A stretch of 64,000 nucleotides of DNA, from positions 434,001 to 498,000 of the forward strand of contig NZ_PGTZ01000006.1 of NCBI RefSeq assembly GCF_002798015.1. Direction: 5' to 3'. Shown piece after piece: positions 49,777 through 59,395 of this stretch (position 1 is the stretch's first letter; each line of letters opens with the position of its first letter). Source of the DNA: Luteimicrobium subarcticum. Lineage in GTDB: Bacteria; Actinomycetota; Actinomycetes; Actinomycetales; Cellulomonadaceae. A program made the translations under genes and the position numbers. Under the pieces are notes generated by a model. The model did not search any database, was not told the origin of the DNA, and worked only from the letters and a program-made list of their open reading frames with translations.

Positions 49777-51422
49777 CGCAAGGTCCCGTCCTCCCCCGGG
49801 CTCGCCGCAGCGGCACCCTCGTCCGGACCGCCGGGCAGGAGCCGCGCGAAGAACAGGGCGACGCCCGCGATCAGCGCCAGCACGGCGAGGCTCGCCCGCA
49901 GCCCGACGAGCCGGGCCGAGGTGTTCTCGTCGAGCACCGCGTCCACCTGCGTGGGCGAGAGGTCGGCCTGCTCGTCCAGCGCCGCGGCGAGCTGGGCGTC
50001 GGACACGAACGGCACACCGCTGTCGAGCTCCACGGTGGCGTGCTGGGCGACCTCGGCGCCGAGGTCCGCGTTGTCCCCCAGCCCGATGAAGAACGTGGCA
50101 GACAGGGCACCGACGAGGACCGAGCCGGCGAGCGCGGTCCCGAGCGACGCACCGAGGTTGGTCGCCGTGTTCTGCAGACCGCCGACCTCGCCGCTGCGCT
50201 CGTCCGGGACAGCGGACACGGTGACCGCACCCAGCTGGGACGACAGCGCCCCCACGCCGAGACCCGCGAGCAGGAGCGGCACGGTGACGACGCCGGCCCC
50301 CGCACCGGCCTCGAGCGCCGCGACGAGCGCGACGATCCCGGCCAGCAGCAGGCCGATGCCCGCGGTGACGACGGTGCGCGGCGAGGCGCGCGGCCACCAC
50401 CGCGGGATCCCGAGGGCCGCGACGAGCAGCGTGACGGACAGCGGAAGCAGCCGCACGCCGGTGTCGAGCGCGCTGAGCCCCAGGGCGACGGACAGGAACA
50501 GAGGGATGGTGAAGAACAGACCGGCCTGCAGCAGGAACTGGAAGAAGAACATGGTGAGCCCGCCGACGAGCCGCGCGTTGCGCAGCATCCCGAGGTCGAC
50601 GAGCGGCTCGGCGCCGCGCGCCACCACGCGACGTTCCCACACGGCGAACAGCCACAGGACGACCACACCGCCCAGCACGAGCCACACGGTCGGCGACAGA
50701 CCGAGCAGCTCGGGCGCCGAGGGCTTCGGTCGCACCCATCCCCACGTGCCCGAGCGCAGGACGCCGAGCACGGCCGCACCGAGGCCCAGCGCGGACAGGA
50801 CGACACCGCCGCCGTCCAGTCCGGTCCAGCCCTCCGCGGGGACCCCACGGAGGCGTCGGGTCAGCAGCAGGATGACGAGGACCACGCCGACCTCGCCGAC
50901 GAACACCAGCCGCCAGGTCCAGAAGGTCGTGACAGCACCCCCGACGAGCGGCCCGGCGGCGACCGCGACGGCCCCCGCGGCGGCCACCAGGCCGTACGCC
51001 CGGGGCCGGCCGGGCGCGGCGACGTTGGCGGCCACGAGCGCGACGATCGCGGGCATGATGAGCGCCGCCCCCAGGCCCTCGAGCACCGACCAGCCGACGA
51101 TGAGGACGGTGAGGTTCGGTGCGAGCGCGGTCGTCGCCGAGCCGACGCCGTAGACCACGCAGCCGACGGCGAACGCGAGCCGGTGCCCGATCATCGTGCC
51201 GATCCTGCCGCCCGTGATCATCGCCGTCGCCATGACCAGGGTGTACAGCGTGATGGCCGTCTGCACGCCGGTCACGGTCGTCCCGACGTCCTCGGCGACC
51301 TGCGCGATCGACACGTTCATGACCGCGCTGTCGAGCGTCATGAGGAACTGTCCGGCGGCGAGCGTGAGCAGCACGGACGCCGCTGCTGTCGCGCTGCCTG
51401 CCGGCGTCGTGCGAGCGGTCAT
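49764..51422 (-). CDS. MFS multidrug exporter, DHA2 (EmrB/QacA) type
   Basis: 552 residues with about 14 membrane helices. Diagnostic features are the TM1 motif LDSAVMNVSIAQVAEDVG (motif D1), TGGRIGTMIGHR (motif A), and VGGAVTTFWTWRLVFV (motif C region). It probably exports cationic or hydrophobic drugs using the proton gradient. It is followed on the same strand (upstream side) by a small membrane-protein gene with 33 bp between them. The 3' end overlaps the ClC gene, with no terminator visible. Confidence 0.92.
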   Translation of the reverse strand: MTARTTPAGSATAAASVLLTLAAGQFLMTLDSAVMNVSIAQVAEDVGTTVTGVQTAITLYTLVMATAMITGGRIGTMIGHRLAFAVGCVVYGVGSATTALAPNLTVLIVGWSVLEGLGAALIMPAIVALVAANVAAPGRPRAYGLVAAAGAVAVAAGPLVGGAVTTFWTWRLVFVGEVGVVLVILLLTRRLRGVPAEGWTGLDGGGVVLSALGLGAAVLGVLRSGTWGWVRPKPSAPELLGLSPTVWLVLGGVVVLWLFAVWERRVVARGAEPLVDLGMLRNARLVGGLTMFFFQFLLQAGLFFTIPLFLSVALGLSALDTGVRLLPLSVTLLVAALGIPRWWPRASPRTVVTAGIGLLLAGIVALVAALEAGAGAGVVTVPLLLAGLGVGALSSQLGAVTVSAVPDERSGEVGGLQNTATNLGASLGTALAGSVLVGALSATFFIGLGDNADLGAEVAQHATVELDSGVPFVSDAQLAAALDEQADLSPTQVDAVLDENTSARLVGLRASLAVLALIAGVALFFARLLPGGPDEGAAAASPGEDGTLRQAA

Positions 51423-51455
51423 CGTCGCCTCCTCGTCGTCGGGCGGTCGTCGGGG

Positions 51456-51953
51456 TCAGTGCAGCGCGACCTTGAGCAGCGCCACGAGCACGCCGAGCAG
51501 CGCGCCGGCCGTCGCCCCGAGCAGCCGTCCGCGCAGGTCGAGCCCACCGCGTGCGCACGCGACCCAGCTGTACACGGCGAGCAGCGCGATGGTGGCGCCG
51601 AGCGCCGCCCACCCGGCACCGGAGAGGTCGGCCCCCAGCACCTCGGCCAGGAGCAGCACGACCAGCGGGACGAACGAGACGAAGAGGATCGGGAGCGTCT
51701 CGACGAGCGCGAACCGGAACGCCGCGAAGGGGTGCGTCCGGTGGCTGAGGGCCGCGCCGATGGTCACGGCATGGAGGTGCGCGAGCCAGTACACGAGGAC
51801 GGTGCCCACGATCGCCACGCACAGCTGGCCGACCGTGTCGAGGTGCCCGGCGCCGTACGCGATGGCGGCGGCGCACACGACCGTCCCCGTGATCGCGCCC
51901 TCGCCGCCGCGGACCAGGCCGGTCGGGTCGACATGATGCTCCTGCTCGGCCAT
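51456..51953 (-). CDS. Small multi-pass membrane protein of unknown function
   Basis: 165 residues from ATG 51953, which has GGGAGGG about 6 nt upstream. Four or five hydrophobic helices (EGAITGTVVCAAAIAYGAG, QLCVAIVGTVLVYWLAHLHA, LPILFVSFVPLVVLLLAEVL and a C-terminal pair). A conserved-looking WLAHLHAVTIGAALSHR loop with several His residues lies after the second helix. I do not recognise the family. It probably shares a transcript with the DHA2 exporter immediately downstream. Confidence 0.7.
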   Translation of the reverse strand: MAEQEHHVDPTGLVRGGEGAITGTVVCAAAIAYGAGHLDTVGQLCVAIVGTVLVYWLAHLHAVTIGAALSHRTHPFAAFRFALVETLPILFVSFVPLVVLLLAEVLGADLSGAGWAALGATIALLAVYSWVACARGGLDLRGRLLGATAGALLGVLVALLKVALH

Positions 51954-52052
51954 CGCGACCCTCCCGTCCGCGCGGGGGCACCGTTCGGTCGCCACCGTCA
52001 CGCCCTACCGTCCCGGTAGTCGGCGTGGAGTGCCACCCGAGCCGAGAAAGCA

Positions 52053-52088
52053 CTCAGGCCCGGAGATCCGAAGATCTCCGGGCCTGAG
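52053..52088 (-). terminator. tRNA terminator with C(UUCG)G tetraloop
   Basis: A perfect 16-bp stem (52053-52068 with 52073-52088). Read on the minus strand, the loop is UUCG closed by C-G, the very stable tetraloop class, and TGCTTTCT follows. It lies 6 bp downstream of the tRNA 3' end. Confidence 0.9.
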
Positions 52089-52094
52089 CCTTTG

Positions 52095-52168
52095 TGGCGG
52101 GGGCGGGATTTGAACCCGCGACCTCTGGGTTATGAGCCCAGCGAGCTACCGAACTGCTCCACCCCGCG
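52095..52168 (-). tRNA. Initiator tRNA-fMet (CAU)
   Basis: 74 nt without an encoded CCA. Begins CGCGGGG and ends CCCCGCC-A, so position 1 (C) does not pair with position 72, the initiator hallmark. The anticodon stem-loop GGG-CTCATAA-CCC carries the three consecutive G-C pairs required by IF2/P-site selection. The T-arm is GCGGG-TTCAAAT-CCCGC. Anticodon CAT. Confidence 0.96.
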
Positions 52169-52256
52169 TCGACTCCGTAAGACTACGTGACGAGTGGCCC
52201 CGCGACCAAATCGGCGCCGTCGCAGGGCTGCGGCGGCGCCGACCCGGGCGGTCCGG

Positions 52257-55200
52257 CTACCCGCCCGTGGGCGTCGGGGTCGGGGTCGGCGTGCTCGTCG
52301 CCGCGCTGCCGGCCGCGGCCTTGTCGAGCGCGTCGGACGCCGCCGTCGCGTCCTCGACCGCCTGCTGCAGGCGCTGCTGCGCCTCGCCGTACGCCGTGAA
52401 GTCGCTCTTCGCGAGCGCCGCCTGCCCCTCCTTCAGCGCCTGGTTGGCCTCGGACAGCGCGGCGTCGAGCTGCGCCTGCGCCGACGCGGTCGCGTCCGAG
52501 CCGTCCGACGTCCCGCCACCGCCGGTGTCGGGGCCGCCCGTGTCCGAACCCCCCGCCGTCCCACCCTTGCCGGCGTTGTCGGCGTCGCCGGCGGTCGCGC
52601 CCGAGTTACCGCCGAACACCTGGTCGAGCGCCTCGTCGAGCGTGCCGGCGTAGCCCACCTTGTCGCCGAAGCCGACCAGCACGTTGCGCAGCAACGGGTA
52701 CGCGGTCCCGGACTTCGACTGGACGTACACGGGCTGCACGTAGACGAGACCCCCGCCCACCGGCAGCGTCAGGAGGTTCCCGAGGATCACGTCGGAGTTG
52801 CCCTGCTTGAGCAGCGAGACGTCGTTGGCGACCGCGGGGTCCGAGTTGAAGTTGTTCTGCGCCTGACCAGGTCCCGGCACCGACGAGTTGCGGGGCAGCT
52901 CGAGGAGCCGCAGCTTCCCGTAGTCGGGCGAGACCTTGCCGGCCGTGGAGCCCGCGTCGGCGTCCGCCGACAGGAACCCCGTGAGGATCTGCCTGTCGGT
53001 CGTACCGCCGGGAACGAAGGTCGACGTCAGCGAGAACGATGGGGAGTCCTGGTCGGGCATCTGCAGCGTGAGGTAGTACGGCGGCTGGAGCTGCTGGGTC
53101 GCCTCGCCGGTCGTCGACGGGTCGTCCGGGACCTTCCAGAAGTCCTGCCCGCCGAAGAACTTCGCCGCGTCGTCCACGTGGTAGCGGGTGAGCAGCGTGC
53201 GCTGCACCTTGAAGAGGTCCTCCGGGTAGCGGACGTGGCTCATGAGGTCGCCCGACATCTTCGAGAGCGGCTCGATGGTGCTCGGGAAGACCTTCGACCA
53301 CGCCTTGAGCACCGGGTCGTCCGGGTCGAAGGCGTAGAGCGTCACATGGCCGTCGTACGCGTCGACCGTCGCCTTCACGGAGTTGCGGATGTAGTCGACC
53401 TGCTGCGGCGCGAGCGCCTCGATCGACTGCGACCGTGCGGTCACCGCGTCGGACGTCGCCGCGTCGAGCGCGGTCCGCGCAGCGTACGGGTAGCCGTCCG
53501 TCGTGGTGTATCCGTCGACGATCCACTGCACCCGGCCGTCCACCACGGCGGGGTAGCTCCGGCCGTCGAGCGTCAGGTACGGGGCGACCTTGTGGACCCG
53601 CTCGCGCGGGTCACGGTCGTACAGGATCTGCGAGTCGCTCGTCACCCGGTCGGAGAACAGGATCTGCTCGGACCCGAACCGGATGGCGTACATGACCTTC
53701 CGCGCGAGGCTCCCGACGTCGGGGCCACCGTCGCCCGAGAACGTGGAGTTGACCTGACCGCCCTCGTCGTCCGGGTAGTCGAGCTCCCACGGATCGGTGC
53801 CCTGCGGCGCCCCGACGATCGAGTAGTCCGGCAATCCCTGGCCGAAGTAGATTCGCGGCTCGTAGTCGCCCAGGCTGCCCTTCGTCGGGATGTCCTTCTC
53901 GAAGAACGACGGCTTGCCGTCCGACGTCGTCGTGTTCCCGTACGCGGCGACCAGCCCGTACCCGTGCGTGTAGACGGTGTGGTCGTTGACCCAGTTCTGC
54001 AGGCCCGCGCCGAGGCCCGACAGGTCGAGCTCACGCGCAGCGATCACCGTGTCCTGGCTCTTGCCGTCGATCGTGTACCGGTCGACCGCCAGCGTGTCCG
54101 GGAAGTTGTAGTACTGCTTGATCTGCTGGATCTGACGGAACGACGGGCTGACCACCTGCGGATCGAGCAGGCGGATCTGCGTCGTCGTGCGGGCGTCCGC
54201 GCTGAGCGCGCCCGACTTGGCCTCCGTGGTGGCCGAGTACAGCGAGTCGTCGACGTCCGTGAGGCCGTAGGCCGCCTTCGTCGCGTCGATGTTGCGCTGG
54301 ATGTACGGCGTCTCCTTGGACTGCTCGTTCGGGTTCACCTGGAACCGCTGCACCACGGCCGGGTAGATCCCGCCGATGGCGATCGCGGCGACCACCATGA
54401 GCCCGAGTCCGATGCCGGGCAGGCGCCAGTCCCCCCGGACCGCGGTGAGCACGAACAGGAGCGCGACGATCACCGCGATCCCCGCGAGGATCGCCTTCGC
54501 AGGGAGCACGGCGTTGACGTCGGTGTACCCCGCACCCGCGAACTTGTCGCCGTTCGACGACATCAGCGAGTACCGGTCGAGCCAGTAGTTCGCCGCGACG
54601 AGCAGCAGCAGGACGGCACCGGTCACCGCGAGCTGGACGCGCGCGGCGCTCGTCGTGTGCAGACCCTTGCCGCCCGCACCGCCGACCCGCAGCCCGCCGT
54701 ACAGGTAGTGCGTCGCGACGGCCACGATCACCGAGAGGATCGCCACGGCCACGAGGAAGCCGACCACGAACCGCAGGAACGGCAGCGTGAAGACGTAGAA
54801 CGACACGTCCTTGTGGAACTGCGGGTCGTCGACGCCGAACGAGACCGAGTGCATCGCGAGCTGGACGGTCTTCCAGGCACCCGACGTCGCCGCGCCCGCG
54901 AACAGGCCGAGGAGGACCGGCAGGCCCCACGTCACGACGCGGCGGAGCGGCTCGATCGCCTCCCGGTACTGGTCGAGCGTGGCCTGCTCCGGTGTCGACG
55001 GCGCGTAGATCGGCCGGTTGCGGTACGCGAGCGTGATCGACAGCCAGACGCAGCCCGCCATGAGCAGGAAGCCCAGCAGGAACAGAACGCCACGGGTCAG
55101 CCACTGCGTCCACAGGACGTTCGAGTAGCCCACCTGGTCGAACCAGAGGACCTCGGTGCCCAGCCGGGACACCACGACGACCGCGATCACCACCAGGACG

Positions 55201-55289
55201 AGCACGACGAGCGTGACCAGCAGCGGGCTGCGGCGCCTCGCCGCGGACGCACCGCTGCGCGAGGGACGGGACGGTGGCGCGAAGCTCAA
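52257..55289 (-). CDS. UPF0182-family large membrane protein
   Basis: 1010 residues from the TTG at 55289, chosen because GAGG sits 5 nt upstream and the product then begins MSFAPPSRPSRSG, as is usual for the family; the longer frame to 55355 is unlikely. Seven or so N-terminal membrane helices (about 25-330) precede a large extracytoplasmic domain, including WVNDHTVYTHGYGLVAAYGN and DLFKVQRTLLTRYHVDD. The C-terminus has a Gly/Thr/Asp-rich linker and a coiled coil (about 945-995). The function is unknown. M. tuberculosis Rv3193c is the recalled equivalent. Confidence 0.93.
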   Translation of the reverse strand: MSFAPPSRPSRSGASAARRRSPLLVTLVVLVLVVIAVVVVSRLGTEVLWFDQVGYSNVLWTQWLTRGVLFLLGFLLMAGCVWLSITLAYRNRPIYAPSTPEQATLDQYREAIEPLRRVVTWGLPVLLGLFAGAATSGAWKTVQLAMHSVSFGVDDPQFHKDVSFYVFTLPFLRFVVGFLVAVAILSVIVAVATHYLYGGLRVGGAGGKGLHTTSAARVQLAVTGAVLLLLVAANYWLDRYSLMSSNGDKFAGAGYTDVNAVLPAKAILAGIAVIVALLFVLTAVRGDWRLPGIGLGLMVVAAIAIGGIYPAVVQRFQVNPNEQSKETPYIQRNIDATKAAYGLTDVDDSLYSATTEAKSGALSADARTTTQIRLLDPQVVSPSFRQIQQIKQYYNFPDTLAVDRYTIDGKSQDTVIAARELDLSGLGAGLQNWVNDHTVYTHGYGLVAAYGNTTTSDGKPSFFEKDIPTKGSLGDYEPRIYFGQGLPDYSIVGAPQGTDPWELDYPDDEGGQVNSTFSGDGGPDVGSLARKVMYAIRFGSEQILFSDRVTSDSQILYDRDPRERVHKVAPYLTLDGRSYPAVVDGRVQWIVDGYTTTDGYPYAARTALDAATSDAVTARSQSIEALAPQQVDYIRNSVKATVDAYDGHVTLYAFDPDDPVLKAWSKVFPSTIEPLSKMSGDLMSHVRYPEDLFKVQRTLLTRYHVDDAAKFFGGQDFWKVPDDPSTTGEATQQLQPPYYLTLQMPDQDSPSFSLTSTFVPGGTTDRQILTGFLSADADAGSTAGKVSPDYGKLRLLELPRNSSVPGPGQAQNNFNSDPAVANDVSLLKQGNSDVILGNLLTLPVGGGLVYVQPVYVQSKSGTAYPLLRNVLVGFGDKVGYAGTLDEALDQVFGGNSGATAGDADNAGKGGTAGGSDTGGPDTGGGGTSDGSDATASAQAQLDAALSEANQALKEGQAALAKSDFTAYGEAQQRLQQAVEDATAASDALDKAAAGSAATSTPTPTPTPTGG

Positions 55290-55427
55290 GGAGACCTCAG
55301 TTCCGGGGGTAGTTCCGGGGCTTGTTCCGGGGCACGGACGGACGCGTGGTCCCAATCTCCCACATGCGACGCCCCACGTCAGAGGCTGTGCACCGCCAGG
55401 GAGGAACCCGGACGTCCGCCGTACAGG

Positions 55428-56657
55428 TCAGGAGCAGGTCGGCAGGTCGGCCGTGTCACCCGCGCCGATCGCCGCGAGCTCCTGCCGCGCCTGGTGCAGC
55501 GTGCTCATCGACACGACGTGCAGCCCGTCCGGCACGTACCCGACGACCTCGTCGCAGTTCGACGCCGGCGCCAGGAACCATGTCGCGCCGTCGCGCTTCG
55601 CCCCCGCGAGCTTCTGCCGGATGCCGCCGATCGCGCCGACGGTCCCGTCGACGTCCATGGTGCCCGTGCCGGCGACGACCTTGCCGCCCGTGAGGTCCTC
55701 CGACGTCATCTTGTCGATGATCGCGAGCGCGAACATCGTCCCCGCGCTCGGTCCGCCGATGTCCTCGCCGAGGTTGATCGTGATGTCGACCGGCATGTCG
55801 TAGCTCACGGCCGGGTAGAAGCCCACCGTCGGCTTGCCGTCCGCGTTCTTGCCCGTCACGACCTTCACGTCCTGGGCCTTGCCGTCCCGCGTGATGCCCA
55901 GCGTCACCGTGCCCCCCGGCGCGACCGCGTAGAGCTCGTGCAGGAACGCGTCGTACGTGTCGAACGACGACCCGTCGACCGACGTGATGACGTCGCCCTT
56001 CTGCAGCACGCCGACGGCGCCGCTGCCCTTCACGACGCCCGCCACCGACAGCACCACGGGGACCCTGTAGCCCAGCTCGGTCAGGGCGGCGGCCTCGGCG
56101 TTCTCCTGCGACGTCGTCATCTGCGCCTGCGAGACCTGCTGCTCCTGCTCGCGCGTCACGGTCGTCGGGTACACGGCGTCGCGCGGCAGGACGGCCGTGT
56201 CACGCCGCCACCAGCCCTCGAGGACCCGCTGCAGCGTCGTGGAGTAGCCGGGGCCACCGACCTCCAGCACGGTGAGCAGACGCAGCTGCCCCGTCGTCGG
56301 GTAGGTCTTGGCCCCGCTGATCGCGACCACGGGCTTGCCGTTGTCGGTGCCGAGCGTGTCGACGGTCGGGCCGGGGCTGCGGACCACGAACGGCGCCGGG
56401 AGGAACCCCAGGACCGCCACGAGCACCGCGGTCGCGAGCGCCGCGTACGACAACGTGCGCGAGCGAGCCGACATCGCCGGGACGGTCGACGTCCACGGGT
56501 CAGCAGCCGCCCCGTGCGCCTCGTGGAAGGTCTCCGGCGCGGACGCCGTCCAGGACGCCGGGACGGGCGTCCCGGCGGCTCCCCCGGTGGCGGGTGCGTC
56601 CACGGGCTGGTCCCGCTCGTCGTCTGGCGTGCTGCCCGGTGCGCTCACGCGCGCCAT
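55428..56657 (-). CDS. PDZ-domain Lon-like serine protease (YlbL type)
   Basis: 409 residues from ATG 56657 (GTG 56648 possible). A Pro/Ala-rich N-terminus, one membrane helix (about 70-90), and a PDZ domain (about 185-270: GSGAVGVLQKGDVITSVDG). A C-terminal S16 protease domain carries the catalytic Ser in EDIGGPSAGTMFALAI and Lys in GIRQKLAGAKRDGATWFLAP, the Lon Ser-Lys dyad. It is membrane-anchored with the protease outside. The recalled equivalent is Rv3194c. Probably envelope quality control (inference). Confidence 0.92.
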   Translation of the reverse strand: MARVSAPGSTPDDERDQPVDAPATGGAAGTPVPASWTASAPETFHEAHGAAADPWTSTVPAMSARSRTLSYAALATAVLVAVLGFLPAPFVVRSPGPTVDTLGTDNGKPVVAISGAKTYPTTGQLRLLTVLEVGGPGYSTTLQRVLEGWWRRDTAVLPRDAVYPTTVTREQEQQVSQAQMTTSQENAEAAALTELGYRVPVVLSVAGVVKGSGAVGVLQKGDVITSVDGSSFDTYDAFLHELYAVAPGGTVTLGITRDGKAQDVKVVTGKNADGKPTVGFYPAVSYDMPVDITINLGEDIGGPSAGTMFALAIIDKMTSEDLTGGKVVAGTGTMDVDGTVGAIGGIRQKLAGAKRDGATWFLAPASNCDEVVGYVPDGLHVVSMSTLHQARQELAAIGAGDTADLPTCS

Positions 56658-56694
56658 CCTCGCCGAACAACCTGGGAGCACGCGAGCCCTGACC

Positions 56695-57756
56695 TCATCG
56701 CCGCCCGCGCGCCTGGCGCCACGCCGCTGCGGTCCCGAGCAGCGCGACCGCAGCGCCTGCAGCGCCGAGGGCGGCGGCGTCGCGGCCGCCCAGGCGTCGG
56801 CCGGCGACCGTGAGGGTGCCGCGCCCGGACGCCGCCGCCTCGCGCACGCACGCCGCCGCACCGACCTGCGGACGCCAACCCGCCGCGTGGAGCCGGCGTG
56901 CGGTCACCGTCCACGAGTACACGGCGTAGAACAGCTCGTCGGGGGGCGAGGGGACGGCGCCGACGCGGTGCAGCTGCTCCGCGATCCCGAGGGCCGTCGC
57001 CCGGCTGAGCGTGAGCAGCCGGCGGTCCGCGAGCTCGGCGACCTGCGCGGACGTGAGCACGTCGGGCGACCCGTCGTCGTGGACGGTCCCGGCGGTCACC
57101 GTTCCCACGAGCCCGTGCTCGACCACCGCCTCGACGGCCGTCGCGAGGTCGTCCAGGTGCAGGAACTGCCACTCGCGCGCCGCGTCGCTCACCGCGAGGA
57201 GCCGCGGCGCCTCGAAGTGCCGGGTGACCAGGGTGTCGGCGCCCGGCCCGACGACCGGCGCCGCGCGGAGCACCGTCGCGCGCCGGACCCCCACGGCGTC
57301 CCGGAACGCCTGCTCGACCTGGGCGAGGAGATGACCCACACCGTGCCCGCCCGCGACCTCCGGAGCGACCGGGGCGTCGTCGTCCACGGGCGCGGCGCCC
57401 GGCCTGGCGCCGCACACCATCGCCGAGCCGACCAGCACCAGGTGCGCGTCCGCGGGCGCGGCCGCGACCACGCGCCGGACCAGGCCGGACAACGCCTCGC
57501 GGCGAGCCGGACGCCCGTACGCCTCACGGTCGAAGTCCGCGGTGTGCGCCACCACCACGACCGTCCGCGCGTCCGCCAGCCGCGTCGGGCCGGACGCACC
57601 GGCCGGTACGTCGGTGAGGTGACGGGCACGCAACCGCACTGCGAGGCCGCCCGTGATGCCACCGGCACCGACGACGACCAGTCGGGACTCCTCGGCGCCC
57701 CCCGCGGCCGCCGCGCTGCGCTCTGAGCGAAGCCGCCCCTCCTGCACACCTTCCAC
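56695..57756 (-). CDS. NAD(P)-binding sugar-epimerase-like protein
   Basis: 353 residues from GTG 57756 (GTG 57747 equally possible). A Rossmann start RLVVVGAGGITGGLAVRL, then TVVVVAHTADFD, AHLVLVGSAMVCGA, VLRAAPVVGPGADTLV and LHLDDLATAVEAVVEHG. This is the extended SDR/NAD-dependent epimerase pattern. The standard YxxxK catalytic pair is not evident, the position being HGVGHLL, so it may be non-catalytic or a reductase-like binding protein. It is divergent from the DUF2342 gene. Confidence 0.8.
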   Translation of the reverse strand: MEGVQEGRLRSERSAAAAGGAEESRLVVVGAGGITGGLAVRLRARHLTDVPAGASGPTRLADARTVVVVAHTADFDREAYGRPARREALSGLVRRVVAAAPADAHLVLVGSAMVCGARPGAAPVDDDAPVAPEVAGGHGVGHLLAQVEQAFRDAVGVRRATVLRAAPVVGPGADTLVTRHFEAPRLLAVSDAAREWQFLHLDDLATAVEAVVEHGLVGTVTAGTVHDDGSPDVLTSAQVAELADRRLLTLSRATALGIAEQLHRVGAVPSPPDELFYAVYSWTVTARRLHAAGWRPQVGAAACVREAAASGRGTLTVAGRRLGGRDAAALGAAGAAVALLGTAAAWRQARGRR

Positions 57757-57922
57757 CCTTCTCCCGCCCGGCCCACGACCAGGCCGAGACGCTACGGTGA
57801 ACGAACGACCGGAGGCGCGTCCCGCGGCGATCCTGTGGCCAAGATAGACCGCACCGGTCCCTTGCGCCGCGAGGCCGCGCCGAGCGACCGCGTCGAGCAC
57901 CAGCCCAGCCGGAGGTTCACCC

Positions 57923-59386
57923 ATGACCGCAGGACCCGACCAGCCCCACCAGCCCGACGACGCGAACCGCCCGTCGTCCTGGGAGGACATGCTGCGCTCG
58001 GTGTTCGGCGCCGACGCCGACGAGGCGCTGCGCGAGCTGCGAGCCCGCGGCTTCGACCCGGAGGCGCTGGGCGCGACGAGCGACCTGGCCGCCAACCCGC
58101 AGCTCCTCGGCCCGATCCTCGACCGGGTCCAGAGCATCCTCACGCAGCCCGGCGCCGGGCCGCTCAACGCGGACGTCGCGCACGACCTCGCCCGTCAGGT
58201 CGCCGTCACCGGCGGCGACCCGTCGGTGACCCTCGGCCAGCAGCGCGCCGCGACGGACGCGCTCGCCGTGGCCGACCTCTGGCTCGACGCCGCGACCGAG
58301 CTGCCGCCGTCGGGCGGGGAGCGCCTCGCGTGGAGCCGGTCCGAGTGGGTCGAGCGGACCCTGCCCGCCTGGAACACGCTCGCCGCACCGGTCGCGTCGT
58401 CCATGTCGGACGCCCTGTCCGGCGTGCTCGGCGAGCAGCTCGGCGGCATCGAGGGGTCGGTCCCGGGACTCCCGGCGCTGCCCGGGCTGCCGGCCGGCGC
58501 GCTCGGCGGCATCGACCCGGCGGCGATGTTCCGCTCCCTGGGCTCTGCCGTGTTCGGCATGCAGCTCGGTCAGGCCGCGGGCACGCTCTCGCGCGAGGTC
58601 TTCGGCGCGACCGACGTCGGCGTCCCGCTCCTGCCCGGACCCGCGACCGTCCTCGTCCCGTCGAACGTCGACGCGTTCGCCGAGGGGCTCGACGTGCCCG
58701 TCGAGGAGGTGCGGTTGTTCCTCGCGCTGCGGGAGGACGCCCACGCCCGGCTGTTCACGCACGTCGCGTGGCTCCGCGCCCACCTGCTCGGGCTCGTCGA
58801 GGCGTACGCCCGCGGCATCACGATCGACCTGCACGCGCTCGAGGACAAGGTGGCCGACGTCGACCTGTCCGACATGGACTCGCTGCGCGGCGCCCTGTCC
58901 AGCGGGGTGTTCGGGCTCGAGCCCACGCCCGAGCAGACGGCCACCCTCGAGCGTCTCGAGACGACGCTCGCCCTCGTCGAGGGCTGGGTCGACGAGGTCA
59001 CGGCCCGTGCCGCAGCACCCCACCTGCCCCACGTCATGGCGCTGCGCGAGATGGTGCGTCGGCGCCGGGCCGCGGGCGGTCCCGCCGAGCAGACGTTCGC
59101 GTCGCTGGTCGGGCTCGAGCTGCGCCCCCGCAGGTCGCGAGACGCCGCCGCGCTGTGGGCGCTCATCGCCGCCCAGGAGGGCGAGGACGCGCGCGACCAC
59201 GTCTGGGACCACCCCGACCTGCTCCCCACGGCCGAGGACCTCGACGACCCCGCGGGCTACCGCAGCCGGCGCGAGGCCGCGCAGGAGGCGTCCGCCGACC
59301 TCGACGCCGCGCTCGCCGAGATCCTCGGCGAGGCCGACGCACCCGACGATGCGGCGGACGACCCGGAGAGCCCCCGCGAGCCCTGA
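57923..59386 (+). CDS. Zinc-dependent metalloprotease, DUF2342 family
   Basis: 487 residues from ATG 57923 with CCGGAGG upstream. The actinobacterial zincin_2 family: FGMQLGQAAGTLSREVFGATD, an atypical zinc region LREDAHARLFTHVAWLR, and LVEGWVDEVTARAA supplying a further acidic ligand. The C-terminus is acidic. It is cytosolic or loosely associated, with function unknown. The recalled equivalent is Rv3195. It is convergent with a YgjP-type metalloprotein gene only 9 bp away. Confidence 0.9.
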   Translation: MTAGPDQPHQPDDANRPSSWEDMLRSVFGADADEALRELRARGFDPEALGATSDLAANPQLLGPILDRVQSILTQPGAGPLNADVAHDLARQVAVTGGDPSVTLGQQRAATDALAVADLWLDAATELPPSGGERLAWSRSEWVERTLPAWNTLAAPVASSMSDALSGVLGEQLGGIEGSVPGLPALPGLPAGALGGIDPAAMFRSLGSAVFGMQLGQAAGTLSREVFGATDVGVPLLPGPATVLVPSNVDAFAEGLDVPVEEVRLFLALREDAHARLFTHVAWLRAHLLGLVEAYARGITIDLHALEDKVADVDLSDMDSLRGALSSGVFGLEPTPEQTATLERLETTLALVEGWVDEVTARAAAPHLPHVMALREMVRRRRAAGGPAEQTFASLVGLELRPRRSRDAAALWALIAAQEGEDARDHVWDHPDLLPTAEDLDDPAGYRSRREAAQEASADLDAALAEILGEADAPDDAADDPESPREP

Positions 59387-59395
59387 CGCCCGGAG

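Noticed and set aside
48591..52019. A continuous open frame of more than 1100 codons on the plus strand
   Set aside because: It runs across the ClC gene and antisense to the DHA2 exporter and small membrane-protein genes. The product is an Arg/Pro/Gly/Asp-rich low-complexity chain without domains, a typical high-GC shadow of real codon bias.
52169..52256. Possible tRNA-associated integration (att) site beside tRNA-fMet
   Set aside because: No integrase gene, no direct repeat of the tRNA 3' end and no GC change was seen on either side; the flanks are conserved chromosomal genes.
52194..56813. Plus-strand open frame of about 1540 codons
   Set aside because: It lies antisense to UPF0182 and the PDZ-Lon protease, which have clear domains, starts and ribosome sites. 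The antisense product is charged low-complexity sequence.
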